Notes under the pieces: model-generated | Told to the model about the DNA's origin: nothing | What the model saw: the letters and a program-made list of their open reading frames with translations, nothing else | Database searches by the model: none | Shown: one piece after another, positions 20,279 to 30,700 of the stretch | Layout: each line of letters opens with the position of its first letter | Numbering within the stretch: the stretch's first letter is position 1 | Assembly (NCBI GenBank): GCA_947448415.1 | Contig: CANFMT010000008.1 | Coordinates: 1-64,000, forward strand | Origin: Burkholderiaceae bacterium | GTDB taxonomy: Bacteria > Pseudomonadota > Gammaproteobacteria > Burkholderiales > Burkholderiaceae | Length of the DNA: 64,000 nt | Direction: 5' to 3' | Made by a program: the position numbers and the translations under genes

Positions 20279-20851
20279 TTAAGAGTATTGCGGAGCAATG
20301 AGCGATTTAAATTTCGCTCTGAATTTTGCTAGCTTAGGTGCAACCACAGCCATGCAGTAACCCTGATTAGGGTGCTGCTGGAAATAATTCTGGTGGTATT
20401 CCTCAGCCGGATAAATCGTTGGCGCAGGATCAATTTGCGTCACTACTGGATTGGAGTAGATTTTTGACTCCTCCAACTCTCTGACAACTTCTTGTGCAGT
20501 TTTCAATTGCTCGTCACTATGAGTAAAAATTACTGAGCGATATTGGGTACCATGATCATTGCCCTGATAGTTCAATGTAGTAGGGTCATGAATCACAAAG
20601 AAAATCTCCAGCAGATCTCTAAATGAGACTACCTGGGGATCAAATAAAATGTCCACGATCTCAGCATGTCCGCTAACGCCTGTACAAACTGCTTCGTAGC
20701 TCGGATTGGGGCGAGCCCCGCCGGCATACCCCGAGACCACGGACTTTACCCCCGAAATTTGCTGATAAACCGCCTCTAGGCACCAAAAACAGCCCCCACC
20801 CAAGGTGGCACGCTCTAGATGTGAGTCATTTTTATTAAAAGTCTGTTCCAT
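20279..20851 (-). CDS. msrA: Peptide-methionine (S)-S-oxide reductase
   Basis: ATLGGGCFWCLEAVYQ catalytic motif; HDPTTLNYQGNDHGTQYRS. Confidence 0.96.
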   Translation of the reverse strand: MEQTFNKNDSHLERATLGGGCFWCLEAVYQQISGVKSVVSGYAGGARPNPSYEAVCTGVSGHAEIVDILFDPQVVSFRDLLEIFFVIHDPTTLNYQGNDHGTQYRSVIFTHSDEQLKTAQEVVRELEESKIYSNPVVTQIDPAPTIYPAEEYHQNYFQQHPNQGYCMAVVAPKLAKFRAKFKSLIAPQYS

Positions 20852-20900
20852 GGCTTTATCCTAATGCCTTATTTAAATGCTTGCCAACTATTAATACACC

Positions 20901-22298
20901 ATGAATCGCTTCACCATCCAACTCGATGAAATAAAGGCAGCTTACGCCGCAGAACCTAACCCCTCACTTGAAGTTCGATTGGAGCGTATTGGCCGAATTG
21001 AAAAGATGCTCAAGGCAAACGAAGAAAAAATCTGCAAAGTACTTGCTGCAGACTTTGGGGTTCGTCACCCTATTGAGTCTCGTATTGCAGAATTTCAGAT
21101 GGTTTACCAAGCCTACAATTACACACGCAAGCATCTAAAAGATTGGATGAAGCCCGTACAAATGGAGACGCCATCTTTTTTAGGGTCTTCTCAAGCATGG
21201 CTTGAAAATCAATCATTGGGTGTTGTTGGCATCATGAGCCCGTGGAACTATCCAGTTCAATTAGCGCTAGTGCCTGCAATTGCAGCACTTTCAGCAGGAA
21301 ATCGGGTTTGGCTTAAACCTTCTGAACGCAGCTCACGTACCTCTGGATTTTTGGCAAGCTTAATTCAGGAATATTTTCATCCAAGTGAATTTTGCGTTAG
21401 CACTGGCGGTACAGAAGTTGCAGAGCAATTCGCAGCAATGCCGTTTGCACATCTATTTTTTACCGGATCGGAATTGATTGGCAAAAAGGTAATGCGAGCA
21501 GCCGCTGAGAACCTGACACCTATTACCCTGGAGTTGGGCGGCAAAACCCCTGCCATCATTGACCCTTCGGCTAAGTTGAAGGATGCAGCAGGAGCAATTA
21601 TCTATGGCAAATTACTAAATGGCGGACAAACTTGTATTGCGCCTGATTACGTTTTAATTGAGCCAGCCAATCTAGAAACATTTATTGGGGAACTACAAGC
21701 TGCGGCGCAATCTCAATTTAGCAACCCAGAAGAGTTGACTGGCCCAATCGATGACGAGCAGTTACAAAACTGGCAGCACTTAGTTGCTGATGCACTAGAT
21801 CGTGGTGCAAAAGCTATTTCTTTGCTAAACAACCCCGCAGCAGGTGCCAGAAGATTTGAGCCTGTAGCGCTGATTAATGTTCCTCCAGAAGCACGCGTTT
21901 TGCATGAAGAAATTTTTGGCCCTATTCTTCCAATAGTGACGGTGAATACCGTTTCTACAACCATTGACTACATCAACAGTAAAGCCAATCCTTTGGCGCT
22001 CTATTGGTTTGGTAAAGATAAAAAGAATATGCAGCGTGTTTTAGAAGAAACGCGTTCTGGTGGCGTGACTATCAATGACGTGTTGTTGCATGCAGCAGTT
22101 GAGTCACTTCCTTTTGGTGGTATTGGCGCTAGCGGCATGGGCTCGTACCACGGCAAAGCCGGCTTTGATACTTTTAGCCATCAAAAGCCCATTTTGGAAG
22201 TGCGTGGCCTATTGGGCACCAACCTACTTAAGGGCACTAAACCGGCTCGACCTCCTTACAGCAAAAGCACAGAACGATTGATTAAGCGTCTTAAATAA
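20901..22298 (+). CDS. Aldehyde dehydrogenase family protein (coniferyl aldehyde dehydrogenase-like)
   Basis: LELGGKTPAI and NGGQTCIAPDYVL catalytic region. Confidence 0.9.
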   Translation: MNRFTIQLDEIKAAYAAEPNPSLEVRLERIGRIEKMLKANEEKICKVLAADFGVRHPIESRIAEFQMVYQAYNYTRKHLKDWMKPVQMETPSFLGSSQAWLENQSLGVVGIMSPWNYPVQLALVPAIAALSAGNRVWLKPSERSSRTSGFLASLIQEYFHPSEFCVSTGGTEVAEQFAAMPFAHLFFTGSELIGKKVMRAAAENLTPITLELGGKTPAIIDPSAKLKDAAGAIIYGKLLNGGQTCIAPDYVLIEPANLETFIGELQAAAQSQFSNPEELTGPIDDEQLQNWQHLVADALDRGAKAISLLNNPAAGARRFEPVALINVPPEARVLHEEIFGPILPIVTVNTVSTTIDYINSKANPLALYWFGKDKKNMQRVLEETRSGGVTINDVLLHAAVESLPFGGIGASGMGSYHGKAGFDTFSHQKPILEVRGLLGTNLLKGTKPARPPYSKSTERLIKRLK

Positions 22299-22302
22299 AA
22301 AA

Positions 22303-22980
22303 CTAAGCAATAACTAAGCGTAGTGCAAAAGCAATAAACAGCAGTCCAGCCATCATCCAAAGTACAGCAGCAGAGCGAGAGTGACTTTCAAAGTACTTAG
22401 AGAAAAATTGACCAGCGCAAATCAGGCCGCCCAAATAGGTCATACTCATGATTTGCAAGACGATTGCTAGGTATATGAATGTATATGCTGGATTGGCGGT
22501 ATCTGGACGAATAAATTGCGAGAAGAAGGCGATAAAGAAAAAGATTGCCTTGGGATTAGTTAGCGATAGGGATAGCGCAGCCAACATTGGGTGCAACTGC
22601 ATTAAGCGCACTTGAATTTCATAAGTCTTTGCTTGCGCACCCAAGGACCAGCGCTGCATACCACTGCGCAACAAACCAAAACCCATCCAAGCCAAATAAA
22701 GAGCGCCCGCTCCGCGCACTAGACTGAAGATCACTGGAGAGGACATCAAGAGTGATGCAGCGCCCAAAGCAACCGCGATCATTAATATGGAGTCACCTAC
22801 AAAAATTCCGAATGCACCCCAAGCACCAGAGCGCCAACCCTTTTGCGTAGCAATTGTCAGAACATAAAGAGAGTTAGGTCCCGGCAATAAGATGATCAGT
22901 ACAGTACCTAGCAAGTAGCCTGAGAAATCCACTACACCTGCATTTGCGGGCGATAAGAGCGCGAAAGTGTTCCATTCCAT
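22303..22980 (-). CDS. LysE/LeuE family amino acid exporter
   Basis: LLPGPNSLYVLTIATQKGWRSG signature of LysE translocators. Confidence 0.88.
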   Translation of the reverse strand: MEWNTFALLSPANAGVVDFSGYLLGTVLIILLPGPNSLYVLTIATQKGWRSGAWGAFGIFVGDSILMIAVALGAASLLMSSPVIFSLVRGAGALYLAWMGFGLLRSGMQRWSLGAQAKTYEIQVRLMQLHPMLAALSLSLTNPKAIFFFIAFFSQFIRPDTANPAYTFIYLAIVLQIMSMTYLGGLICAGQFFSKYFESHSRSAAVLWMMAGLLFIAFALRLVIA

Positions 22981-23145
22981 ATCTACATCATAATTAATTC
23001 GGGAAAACCCTTGTAATCATGGTCTCAAACTGTCATAATGGGAGGCTTTTTTAAGCAATTTGATTCATCGCCCCCCAGCTATATTTCAGCGTACCGTTTA
23101 GAAGTCATAAACACCGAAGTTCATAAAACGCGCTGCCGCCTGTCT

Positions 23146-23223
23146 GATGGTCGATGCCTTTGACCATCGCACCCTATAAAAAACCATGGGTGCAACATAC
23201 GGAGACATCCCTTAAAAGGGATG
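23146..23223 (+). promoter_or_regulatory. Structured 5' leader of rhlE: three consecutive perfect hairpins
   Basis: GATGGTC...GACCATC (23146-23168), GCACCC...GGGTGC (23169-23193), CATCCC-ttaaaa-GGGATG (23206-23223); the last includes the candidate SD/ATG. Confidence 0.6.
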
Positions 23224-24765
23224 TGTAATAGCATGACTTTTTCTAAAGAAACTAAACACGAGCCTAAAGACGCAAGTCAAAGCTCAAAACACGCTGGAAA
23301 TGAATTCCAGAATTTCGCCCTTGCGGCCTCACTCCTTAAAAACGTTGCTGAACTGGGTTTTACCCAAGCCACCGAAGTGCAAGCTCAGGTTATTCCTGCA
23401 GCCCTAGCTGGCGGTGACTTATTAGTCAGCAGCCAAACTGGTAGCGGTAAAACCGCAGCCTTTTTATTGCCTTTAATCAATCAATTGATCGAAGACAACC
23501 CAAACAGCTCACCTGTACCAGGTCGTGCACAACCTAAAGTGTTGGTGCTCTGCCCTACTCGTGAATTAGCTCAGCAGGTTGCCGCCGATGCAGTGAATTT
23601 GGTTCGTGGCATGAAAGGCATCCGCATCGCAACCGTGATGGGTGGCATGCCTTATGGCAAGCAAATCCAAGCATTAAAAGGTGCATTGTTAGTTGTTGCA
23701 ACCCCAGGTCGCTTACTCGACTTGTGTGACAGCAAAGCAATCCGCTTAGACGATGTTAAACAACTCGTTATCGACGAAGCTGATCGCATGCTCGACATGG
23801 GATTTGCTGATGATCTCGAGGCAATTGATAAACGTTGCGCCGGTCGTAACCAAACTTTGATGTTCTCTGCAACTTTCGCGCCTAAGATTATGTCTTTAGC
23901 AAATGAGTTGACAACAGATGCTAAGCGTATTGAGCTTGCTCACGCAGGTGAAAAGCACGCCAACATTGAACAGAAGTTGCACTGGGCTGACAGCATGTCA
24001 CACAAGCATAAATTGCTTGAGCATATTTTGGCTGATGCCGATTTAGATCAAGCGGTTGTGTTTGCAAGTACTCAAGTTGAGAGCGAAAAAATTGCTGATA
24101 CATTACGTGCTAATGGCTACGAAGCAACTGCACTCCATGGTGCAATGCCTCAAGCTGTTCGTATGCGCCGTCTCGAATCGTTACGTAAAGGTCACACTAA
24201 GATTTTGGTTGCCACTGACGTAGCAGCTCGCGGTATCGATGTGCCACGCATCAGTCACGTGATTAACTTTGGCTTGCCAATGAAACCTGAAGACTATACG
24301 CACCGCATTGGTCGTACTGGTCGCGCAGGTCGCAATGGTGTTGCAATCACTTTGGTTGAACATCGTGATCGTGCCAAGATCCGCAATATCGAGCGCTTTA
24401 CTCAGCAAGATATCGTTGCCTCTGTTATCGCTGGTCTTGAGCCACAAGCAAAGCCTAGTTTTGGCGGTGGCGGTGGTCGTCCTGGTGGCGGTCGCTCTGG
24501 CGGTGGCTTCGGTGGCGGTAATCGCTCAGGTGGTGGTGGCGGTCGTTACGGTTCAGGCGCTCGTTCAGAGTCTCGCTTTGGTGGTGGTAACGCTGCTGGT
24601 GGAAGCCGTTCAGGTGATTCACGTCCAGCACGCTCAGCTGATTCACGTCCTGCGCGTTCTGCCGATTCACGTCCAGCACGCTCTGGTGATTCACGTCCTG
24701 CAGGCGGACCACGTTTTGCAAAGCCAAAGGCTGGCGGTCAACGTCGTAACTTTAGCGGTAGCTAA
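23221..24765 (+). CDS. rhlE: DEAD-box ATP-dependent RNA helicase (RhlE-like) with RGG/SRPAR-rich C-terminal tail
   Basis: SQTGSGKTAAF, PTRELAQQ, DEADRMLDMGF, SAT, HRIGRTGRAG; low-complexity tail. Start may be 23233. Confidence 0.94.
   Translation: MCNSMTFSKETKHEPKDASQSSKHAGNEFQNFALAASLLKNVAELGFTQATEVQAQVIPAALAGGDLLVSSQTGSGKTAAFLLPLINQLIEDNPNSSPVPGRAQPKVLVLCPTRELAQQVAADAVNLVRGMKGIRIATVMGGMPYGKQIQALKGALLVVATPGRLLDLCDSKAIRLDDVKQLVIDEADRMLDMGFADDLEAIDKRCAGRNQTLMFSATFAPKIMSLANELTTDAKRIELAHAGEKHANIEQKLHWADSMSHKHKLLEHILADADLDQAVVFASTQVESEKIADTLRANGYEATALHGAMPQAVRMRRLESLRKGHTKILVATDVAARGIDVPRISHVINFGLPMKPEDYTHRIGRTGRAGRNGVAITLVEHRDRAKIRNIERFTQQDIVASVIAGLEPQAKPSFGGGGGRPGGGRSGGGFGGGNRSGGGGGRYGSGARSESRFGGGNAAGGSRSGDSRPARSADSRPARSADSRPARSGDSRPAGGPRFAKPKAGGQRRNFSGS
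24616..24711 (+). repeat. 24-nt in-frame tandem repeat, four units, encoding DSRPAR(S)(A/G)
   Basis: GATTCACGTCC recurs at 24616, 24640, 24664, 24688, exact 24-nt period. Confidence 0.9.
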
Positions 24766-24767
24766 AA

Positions 24768-25343
24768 ATGATTCACCGAAATCGTCTCCGTTCTGCATGG
24801 AATCGAGTCGGTTCCGGTGAAATCCATCGGGCGCCACGCAAATTGCAGCCTTGGCTAAGCGATACCGGGTCACTTACCCAAAAAATTGAGAAAGCGATTG
24901 GACAAAAGCTGGAAGTTCAAGTTTTGCGCGATTGCCCTCAATCACTTAATAGCGACGAAAGTCGCTATTTTCATTTCAAGATCAGACGCTGCAGGGTACG
25001 CGAAGTGTTGCTCTGCTCCAATGGAACGCCCCTAGTCATGGCGCATAGCGTGATTCCGACGCTCAGTGCTAGCGGTAGTAATCACGCTGTTTTACGCTTG
25101 GGCACAAAGCCCTTAGGCGCAGTCCTATTTAGCAAGAATCGCAAGCACTCCAAAGCAAAACCGCCACGAGATATTGCTCGGCTAGATAAAAGGAGCCAAT
25201 TATGGAAAAGATGTTCTAAGCACCTCTCTGGCTTGAGCTCACCTTTATGGGCACGTCGTACCCTCTATCGCTTAAAAGGTCATCCAATCTTGGTAAATGA
25301 AGTTTTCTTACCTGCCTTGCAAAGCACTTCTAATATTAGATAG
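24768..25343 (+). CDS. ubiC: Chorismate--pyruvate lyase
   Basis: WLSDTGSLTQKIE, VREVLLCSNGTPLVMAHSVIP, LWARRTLYRLKGHPILVNEVFLPAL typical of UbiC. Confidence 0.85.
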   Translation: MIHRNRLRSAWNRVGSGEIHRAPRKLQPWLSDTGSLTQKIEKAIGQKLEVQVLRDCPQSLNSDESRYFHFKIRRCRVREVLLCSNGTPLVMAHSVIPTLSASGSNHAVLRLGTKPLGAVLFSKNRKHSKAKPPRDIARLDKRSQLWKRCSKHLSGLSSPLWARRTLYRLKGHPILVNEVFLPALQSTSNIR

Positions 25344-26160
25344 TCAGCCAAGCTAAGCTTGCCCTCACTAAAGCCTCATCTCCAGACTCCGTAGTAAATA
25401 CCTCACCAAATCCAATCTCTTCTGCAGCATCCGCTATATTGTGATGCGGACAAAGTGCACTTGCATTCTGCAAACTTTGTGCAAATTGATCTTTAGCTAC
25501 TTTGCCAAGATAGCGAACAGCCTCTGAAGAAGTCAGCACCCAAAGGGATTTAGAAAAATCCATCTCATGTATCAATTGCCATGCTGGACTATCAATATCT
25601 AAAGGAACGCGCGTATAGGTGGAAATAGCCTCAACTTTTGCGCCGGCCTTTGCTAAAGTATCTGCCAACCAATCGCGCCCACCATCACCCTTAAAAATAA
25701 TTACTTTCTTACCAGCACAATCCCAGCGCTGCGAATTTAATTCTTGCCATAAACCTTCTGAATCCCAATGCTCATTATCAGATGGCTTAAAAATAGTAGT
25801 TGGTGTCGACTCTTCTCCAATACCGTGATTTTTTAAGGCCAATAAACTACTACCTCCCATCACGCCGATTGGAATAATCTTTTTAGAAAAGTCTTGCCAA
25901 TCTCTCTCTAGTAAACGCATCACGCTTTCGATAGCATTTGGACTTACAAAAATTGCCAGATCAGCATCTTTTAAAGCATTAGAAATATGATCTGCTAACT
26001 GATCGTCATTTTTTGGAACAATGGTTAGCAAAGGTAAAGACAAAATCTCTGGAAGACTGCGTTTTGCTACATCACTCATTTCAATTGCTTGTGTGAGTAC
26101 CTCGATTAACTGGCGAGCTTGACCGCTCGGCCTAGTTACGATAATGGTTTTAGTGCTCAT
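25336..26160 (-). CDS. hemD: Uroporphyrinogen-III synthase
   Basis: IVTRPSGQARQLIEVL N-terminus; adjacent to hemC. Confidence 0.88.
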   Translation of the reverse strand: MSTKTIIVTRPSGQARQLIEVLTQAIEMSDVAKRSLPEILSLPLLTIVPKNDDQLADHISNALKDADLAIFVSPNAIESVMRLLERDWQDFSKKIIPIGVMGGSSLLALKNHGIGEESTPTTIFKPSDNEHWDSEGLWQELNSQRWDCAGKKVIIFKGDGGRDWLADTLAKAGAKVEAISTYTRVPLDIDSPAWQLIHEMDFSKSLWVLTSSEAVRYLGKVAKDQFAQSLQNASALCPHHNIADAAEEIGFGEVFTTESGDEALVRASLAWLTI

Positions 26161-26182
26161 TGCTTTGCTGTAAATGTAGATT

Positions 26183-27148
26183 TTATTTAGGCAACTGTGG
26201 AATTAAGTCTGCTGCGCCTTGTGACAATAAATCTTTAGCAACTGCAAGCCCTAGAGCCTCAGCGTCTTCAATTGTGCTAACTTGAGCACTGCCATTTGCA
26301 AGGCAAATATTTTTGCCATCTACACTTGCCACAAAGGAACGAATACGCATTTGATTGTTGTCCCACACAGCGTAGGCTGCCAAAGGCACCTCACATGAAC
26401 CACCTAACTGACGCGACACCATGCGCTCAGCAGAAACGGCTAACAAAGTTGGTAAATCATTTAATGGCGCTAACCACAAGGCAATATTAGGATGCTTGCT
26501 TAATGTCTCAATTCCTAATGCACCCTGACCTGCGGCTGGAGTATAGGGATCGTAAGGCAAGAATGCGCGTATACGCGATTCCAGTCCTAGGCGCTTTAAA
26601 CCAGCAGCAGCCAAAATGATGGCCTGATATTCGCCGCGATCTAACTTACCCATTCTGGTATCCAAATTACCGCGTAATGGCTGAATTTCTAAATGTGGAA
26701 ATTTTGCTCTGAGTACAGATTCACGACGCAAGCTTGATGTTCCGACTACAGCTCCGGCAGGAAGATCTTCAAGACTAGGGTAATCATTGGATACAAATGC
26801 ATCTCTTGCATCCTCCCTACTCATTACGCACGTCAGATCAAAACCCTCTGGCATCACCATTGGCACGTCCTTTAAGGAGTGCACCGCTAAATCAGCCCGA
26901 CCATCCTCCAGTGCCGCCTCTAACTCTTTAACAAAAAGGCCTTTGCCACCCACCTTTGAGAGGGCTCTGTCCAAAATCTGGTCGCCACGGGTAGTCATAC
27001 CCAATATCCGGACATCGCACTCCGGATAGAGCTTTTTTAGGCAATCCCGCACGTGCTCGGCCTGCCACATGGCTAGGCGACTTTCTCTAGAGGCGATAAC
27101 TAGGCTTTTAGGGGTTGATTGAGGGGGTGAATTCAGGGTTTGGGACAT
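26183..27148 (-). CDS. hemC: Hydroxymethylbilane synthase
   Basis: [50 protein letters not shown]; start revised to 27148. Confidence 0.96.
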   Translation of the reverse strand: MSQTLNSPPQSTPKSLVIASRESRLAMWQAEHVRDCLKKLYPECDVRILGMTTRGDQILDRALSKVGGKGLFVKELEAALEDGRADLAVHSLKDVPMVMPEGFDLTCVMSREDARDAFVSNDYPSLEDLPAGAVVGTSSLRRESVLRAKFPHLEIQPLRGNLDTRMGKLDRGEYQAIILAAAGLKRLGLESRIRAFLPYDPYTPAAGQGALGIETLSKHPNIALWLAPLNDLPTLLAVSAERMVSRQLGGSCEVPLAAYAVWDNNQMRIRSFVASVDGKNICLANGSAQVSTIEDAEALGLAVAKDLLSQGAADLIPQLPK

Positions 27149-27191
27149 AACATTTAAAATAATCAAGGACCTACACCAATATACTGCGTTT

Positions 27192-28610
27192 ATGAGCTCA
27201 TCAAATAATTCCCTAGACAACAAAGCCCAAGCTTGGTCGGCACGTTTCGCCGAACCGGTTGACGAACTAGTACAGCGTTATACAGCCTCTATCGGCTTTG
27301 ATCAACGCTTTGCGATGGTTGATATTGCCGGTTCTTTGGCCCATGCTCAGATGCTAGCCGCCCAAAAGATCATTAGCCCCCAAGATTTGGCTGATATTCA
27401 AAAGGGTATGGCCCAAATCAAAGGCGAAATTGAAGCAGGTCAATTTGAATGGCAACTAGCTCTAGAGGATGTTCATCTCAATATTGAAGCTCGCCTCACT
27501 CAATTAGTTGGCGATGCTGGAAAACGTTTGCATACTGGACGCTCACGTAATGACCAAGTCGCAACTGATTTACGCCTCTGGTTACGCGGCAGTGTTGATG
27601 ACATTGCCATCACGCTAACCTCCTTGCGCAGTGCACTATTAGATTTAGCTGAAAAGCATGCCGCAACCATCATGCCTGGCCATACCCATTTACAAGTAGC
27701 CCAACCTATTACATTTGGCCATCACTTGATGGCTTATTTCGAAATGTTTAGTCGTGACGCTAGTCGTCTATCAGATTTACGTGCGCGTTTTAATCGTTTG
27801 CCTTTAGGTGCTGCTGCCTTAGCTGGCACTACCTATCCCATCGATCGTGAGCAAGTTGCTAAGACCTTAGGCTTTGATGGTATCTGCAATAACTCTTTAG
27901 ATGCCGTCTCTGACCGTGACTTTGGGATTGAGTTCTGCGCCTTTGCATCTATCCTCATGATGCATGTCTCACGCCTTTCCGAAGAACTGATTCTGTGGCT
28001 TAGCCCCCGCTTTGGCTTCATTGACCTACCTGATCGCTTCTGCACTGGCAGCTCCATCATGCCGCAAAAGAAAAACCCTGACGTTCCAGAATTGGCGCGT
28101 GGTAAAACGGGTCGCGTATATGGTGATTTAATTTCTTTGCTAACTCTGATGAAGGGTCAGCCACTGGCGTACAACAAAGATAATCAAGAAGATAAAGAAC
28201 CTCTCTTTGATGCTGTGGATACCGTACAAGATACCTTGCGTATTTTTGCCGATATGGTTCCATATATTGAAGTCAAAGCAGATGTGATGAAAGCAGCGGC
28301 TGAAGAAGGCTTTGCTACAGCAACTGACTTAGCCGATTACTTAGTGAAAAAAGGTTTAGCTTTCCGCGATGCACATGAAGCCGTTGCCCATGCAGTCAAA
28401 GCCTGTGTTGGCAGAAATTGCATGCTGACAGACTTAAGCCTGTCTGAATTGCGCTTTGCTTGCGGATTGGATAATCGCCCAGAATTAATGGGTGATGATG
28501 TTTTTGCTTTGCTAACTGTAGACGGTTCAGTGCAATCTCGTCAACATGCTGGTGGCACTGCCCCTGCACAAGTCCTTGCCGCAATTAAACGAGGTCGTGC
28601 AGATCTATAA
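27192..28610 (+). CDS. argH: Argininosuccinate lyase
   Basis: [18 protein letters not shown] and [26 protein letters not shown] signature. Confidence 0.97.
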   Translation: MSSSNNSLDNKAQAWSARFAEPVDELVQRYTASIGFDQRFAMVDIAGSLAHAQMLAAQKIISPQDLADIQKGMAQIKGEIEAGQFEWQLALEDVHLNIEARLTQLVGDAGKRLHTGRSRNDQVATDLRLWLRGSVDDIAITLTSLRSALLDLAEKHAATIMPGHTHLQVAQPITFGHHLMAYFEMFSRDASRLSDLRARFNRLPLGAAALAGTTYPIDREQVAKTLGFDGICNNSLDAVSDRDFGIEFCAFASILMMHVSRLSEELILWLSPRFGFIDLPDRFCTGSSIMPQKKNPDVPELARGKTGRVYGDLISLLTLMKGQPLAYNKDNQEDKEPLFDAVDTVQDTLRIFADMVPYIEVKADVMKAAAEEGFATATDLADYLVKKGLAFRDAHEAVAHAVKACVGRNCMLTDLSLSELRFACGLDNRPELMGDDVFALLTVDGSVQSRQHAGGTAPAQVLAAIKRGRADL

Positions 28611-28615
28611 AGCGC

Positions 28616-29167
28616 ATGGGGTTTTGGTCCAAACTCTCCGCAGGCATTGATCGCGTAAACCAGTTTCTGGGAAAAGCAGCCGGCATTATGATTCTGCTGT
28701 CCTGCGTGATATCCGCAGCAAATGCAGTGCTACGTTATGGTCTGGATATCAGCAACAACTGGCCCCTAGAGTTACAGTGGTATCTCTTTGCGGCTGCGGT
28801 GATGCTAGGTGCCTCCTACACCTTAAAAAGAAATGAGCATGTACGAGTTGACCTCATCTACTCACAGCTATCGGAGCGTGGACGTCTTTGGGTTGACTTA
28901 TTTGGCCTAGTAGTTTTCTTAATGCCCGCCTGTCTTTTATTTGCCTGGCTTTCTTGGACCACCCTGTTCTATCCTTCCTGGCTGATCATGGAGCACTCAT
29001 CAAATGCAGGTGGCTTAGCTCGTTATCCAATTAAGTTTATTGTGCCGTTTGGATTCGTGATGCTGAGCTTGCAAGGGCTCTCAGAAATCATTAAGCGCAT
29101 CGGCGCACTTAAGGGTGAGATCATCATGCCAGCCGAAGACCTTCATTACGAAAAGCCAATGCAATGA
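28616..29167 (+). CDS. TRAP transporter small permease (DctQ family)
   Basis: About 180 aa, four TM segments; overlaps the downstream DctM-type gene by 4 nt. Confidence 0.85.
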   Translation: MGFWSKLSAGIDRVNQFLGKAAGIMILLSCVISAANAVLRYGLDISNNWPLELQWYLFAAAVMLGASYTLKRNEHVRVDLIYSQLSERGRLWVDLFGLVVFLMPACLLFAWLSWTTLFYPSWLIMEHSSNAGGLARYPIKFIVPFGFVMLSLQGLSEIIKRIGALKGEIIMPAEDLHYEKPMQ

Positions 29168-30693
29168 TTCCATTGGAGTGGATGCCTCCCCTCATGTTTG
29201 GTGGTCTCATCATTTTTATGTTGATTGGTTTTCCAGTTGCATTTTCACTGATGGCAGCTGGATTATTCTTCTCGGCCATTGCTATTGGCGAAGGCTTCTT
29301 TGGGATAGCTTTTTTACAAGCAATCCCTCAGCGTATTTTTGGCAGTGTACTTGCCAATGACCTCCTCCTAGCAATACCCTTTTTTACATTTATGGGCGCC
29401 ATTCTGGAGCGATGTGGGCTTGCTGAAGAGATGTTGGACTCCATGGGCCAACTCTTTGGTCGCGTACGTGGCGGCCTTGGTTACTCTGTCATCATTGTTG
29501 GATTCATATTAGGCGCGATTACTGGCACTGTAGCAGCTCAGGTGATCGCCATGGCCATGATCTCATTACCAGTAATGATGCGTTACGGTTACAACATGCG
29601 CTACGCTACAGGCGTTTTGGCAGCTTCTGGGACCATTACTCAACTTGTACCTCCTTCTTTGGTGCTCATTGTTTTGGCCGACCAATTAAAAACACAAAGC
29701 GGTAGTGCTGATGTTGGCAGCATGTATTTAGGCGCATGGGGCCCCTCTCTTCTGCAAATTGCTTTATTTATTCTCTACACTTTTTTCTTAAGCCGTCTTC
29801 GTCCATACTACTTACCCCCAATTCCAGCCAGCGATCTCACCCTGAAGGGTTTAGCACTTTGGAAAAAATGTCTCATGGGAATCATCCCATCGGCCGTTTT
29901 AATTTTCTTGGTATTGGGCACCATCATGACGGGCATTGCCACACCAACAGAATCGGGCGCCATGGGAGCCATGGGCGCTCTTTTATTAGCATGGCTGCGA
30001 AGAGCCAGCATTACGAATCTGAAAGGCCTTATTCAAGAGGCTTACCAGAACACTATGCGTATTACAGCAATGGTGGTTTTCATTCTGATTGGCTCTACTT
30101 GTTTTTCGGTAGTCTTCCAAGGGGTTGATGGCGGATTCTGGGTCGAAGAATTATTTTCCAATCTGCCTGGCGGCTGGATTGGATTCTTAATTGTTGTTAA
30201 CTTATTTGTTTTCTTCCTAGCCTTCTTCTTAGATTTTTTTGAGATTGCTTTTATTGTTGTGCCAATGCTAGCTCCTGTAGCAGTCAAACTCCTCTCACCA
30301 GTCTTGCTTGACTCCATGAATGGCAATCCGCAAGCGGCTGCAAGTGCTGCCCTTGTATGGTTTGGAGTGATGCTTTGCGTCAACATGCAAACCTCATTCA
30401 TGCATCCACCTTTTGGCTTTGCCCTCTTCTACCTTCGAGGGGTGGCGCCAAAAGAGGTAAAAAGCAGTGACATTTATTGGGGTGCTTTGCCGTGGGTAGG
30501 ACTGCAACTCATTATGGTGGTGCTTGTGATGGCTTTCCCAGCACTGGTGACTACCTTTCTAGATAAACCCGCTGTAGTCGTTCAGAGTCAGGACTTTAAC
30601 TTCATGGGAGAGGAAAATAAATCAGATACGCCGGCAAATAAAGTAGATGAAGATGCTCCGGTAACCTTCCAACTAGATAAGCCGGTTAATTAA
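29164..30693 (+). CDS. TRAP transporter large permease (DctM family)
   Basis: Multi-TM; IPFFTFMGAILERCGLAEEMLDSMGQLFGRVRGGLGYSVI; ATPTESGAMGAMGALLLA. Confidence 0.92.
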   Translation: MIPLEWMPPLMFGGLIIFMLIGFPVAFSLMAAGLFFSAIAIGEGFFGIAFLQAIPQRIFGSVLANDLLLAIPFFTFMGAILERCGLAEEMLDSMGQLFGRVRGGLGYSVIIVGFILGAITGTVAAQVIAMAMISLPVMMRYGYNMRYATGVLAASGTITQLVPPSLVLIVLADQLKTQSGSADVGSMYLGAWGPSLLQIALFILYTFFLSRLRPYYLPPIPASDLTLKGLALWKKCLMGIIPSAVLIFLVLGTIMTGIATPTESGAMGAMGALLLAWLRRASITNLKGLIQEAYQNTMRITAMVVFILIGSTCFSVVFQGVDGGFWVEELFSNLPGGWIGFLIVVNLFVFFLAFFLDFFEIAFIVVPMLAPVAVKLLSPVLLDSMNGNPQAAASAALVWFGVMLCVNMQTSFMHPPFGFALFYLRGVAPKEVKSSDIYWGALPWVGLQLIMVVLVMAFPALVTTFLDKPAVVVQSQDFNFMGEENKSDTPANKVDEDAPVTFQLDKPVN

Positions 30694-30700
30694 AAATCTG

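Noticed and set aside
24616-24711. Possible CRISPR-like short repeat array
   Set aside because: Contiguous 24-nt units without spacers, in frame with rhlE: a protein-coding tandem repeat.
24308-24873. Overlapping alternative-frame ORFs (24308..24820 +, 24455..24727 -, 24691..24873 -) in the helicase tail
   Set aside because: They are out-of-frame readings of the GC-rich, repetitive RGG/SRPAR region (poly-V/L/A or QNVDHR-rich) with no independent support.
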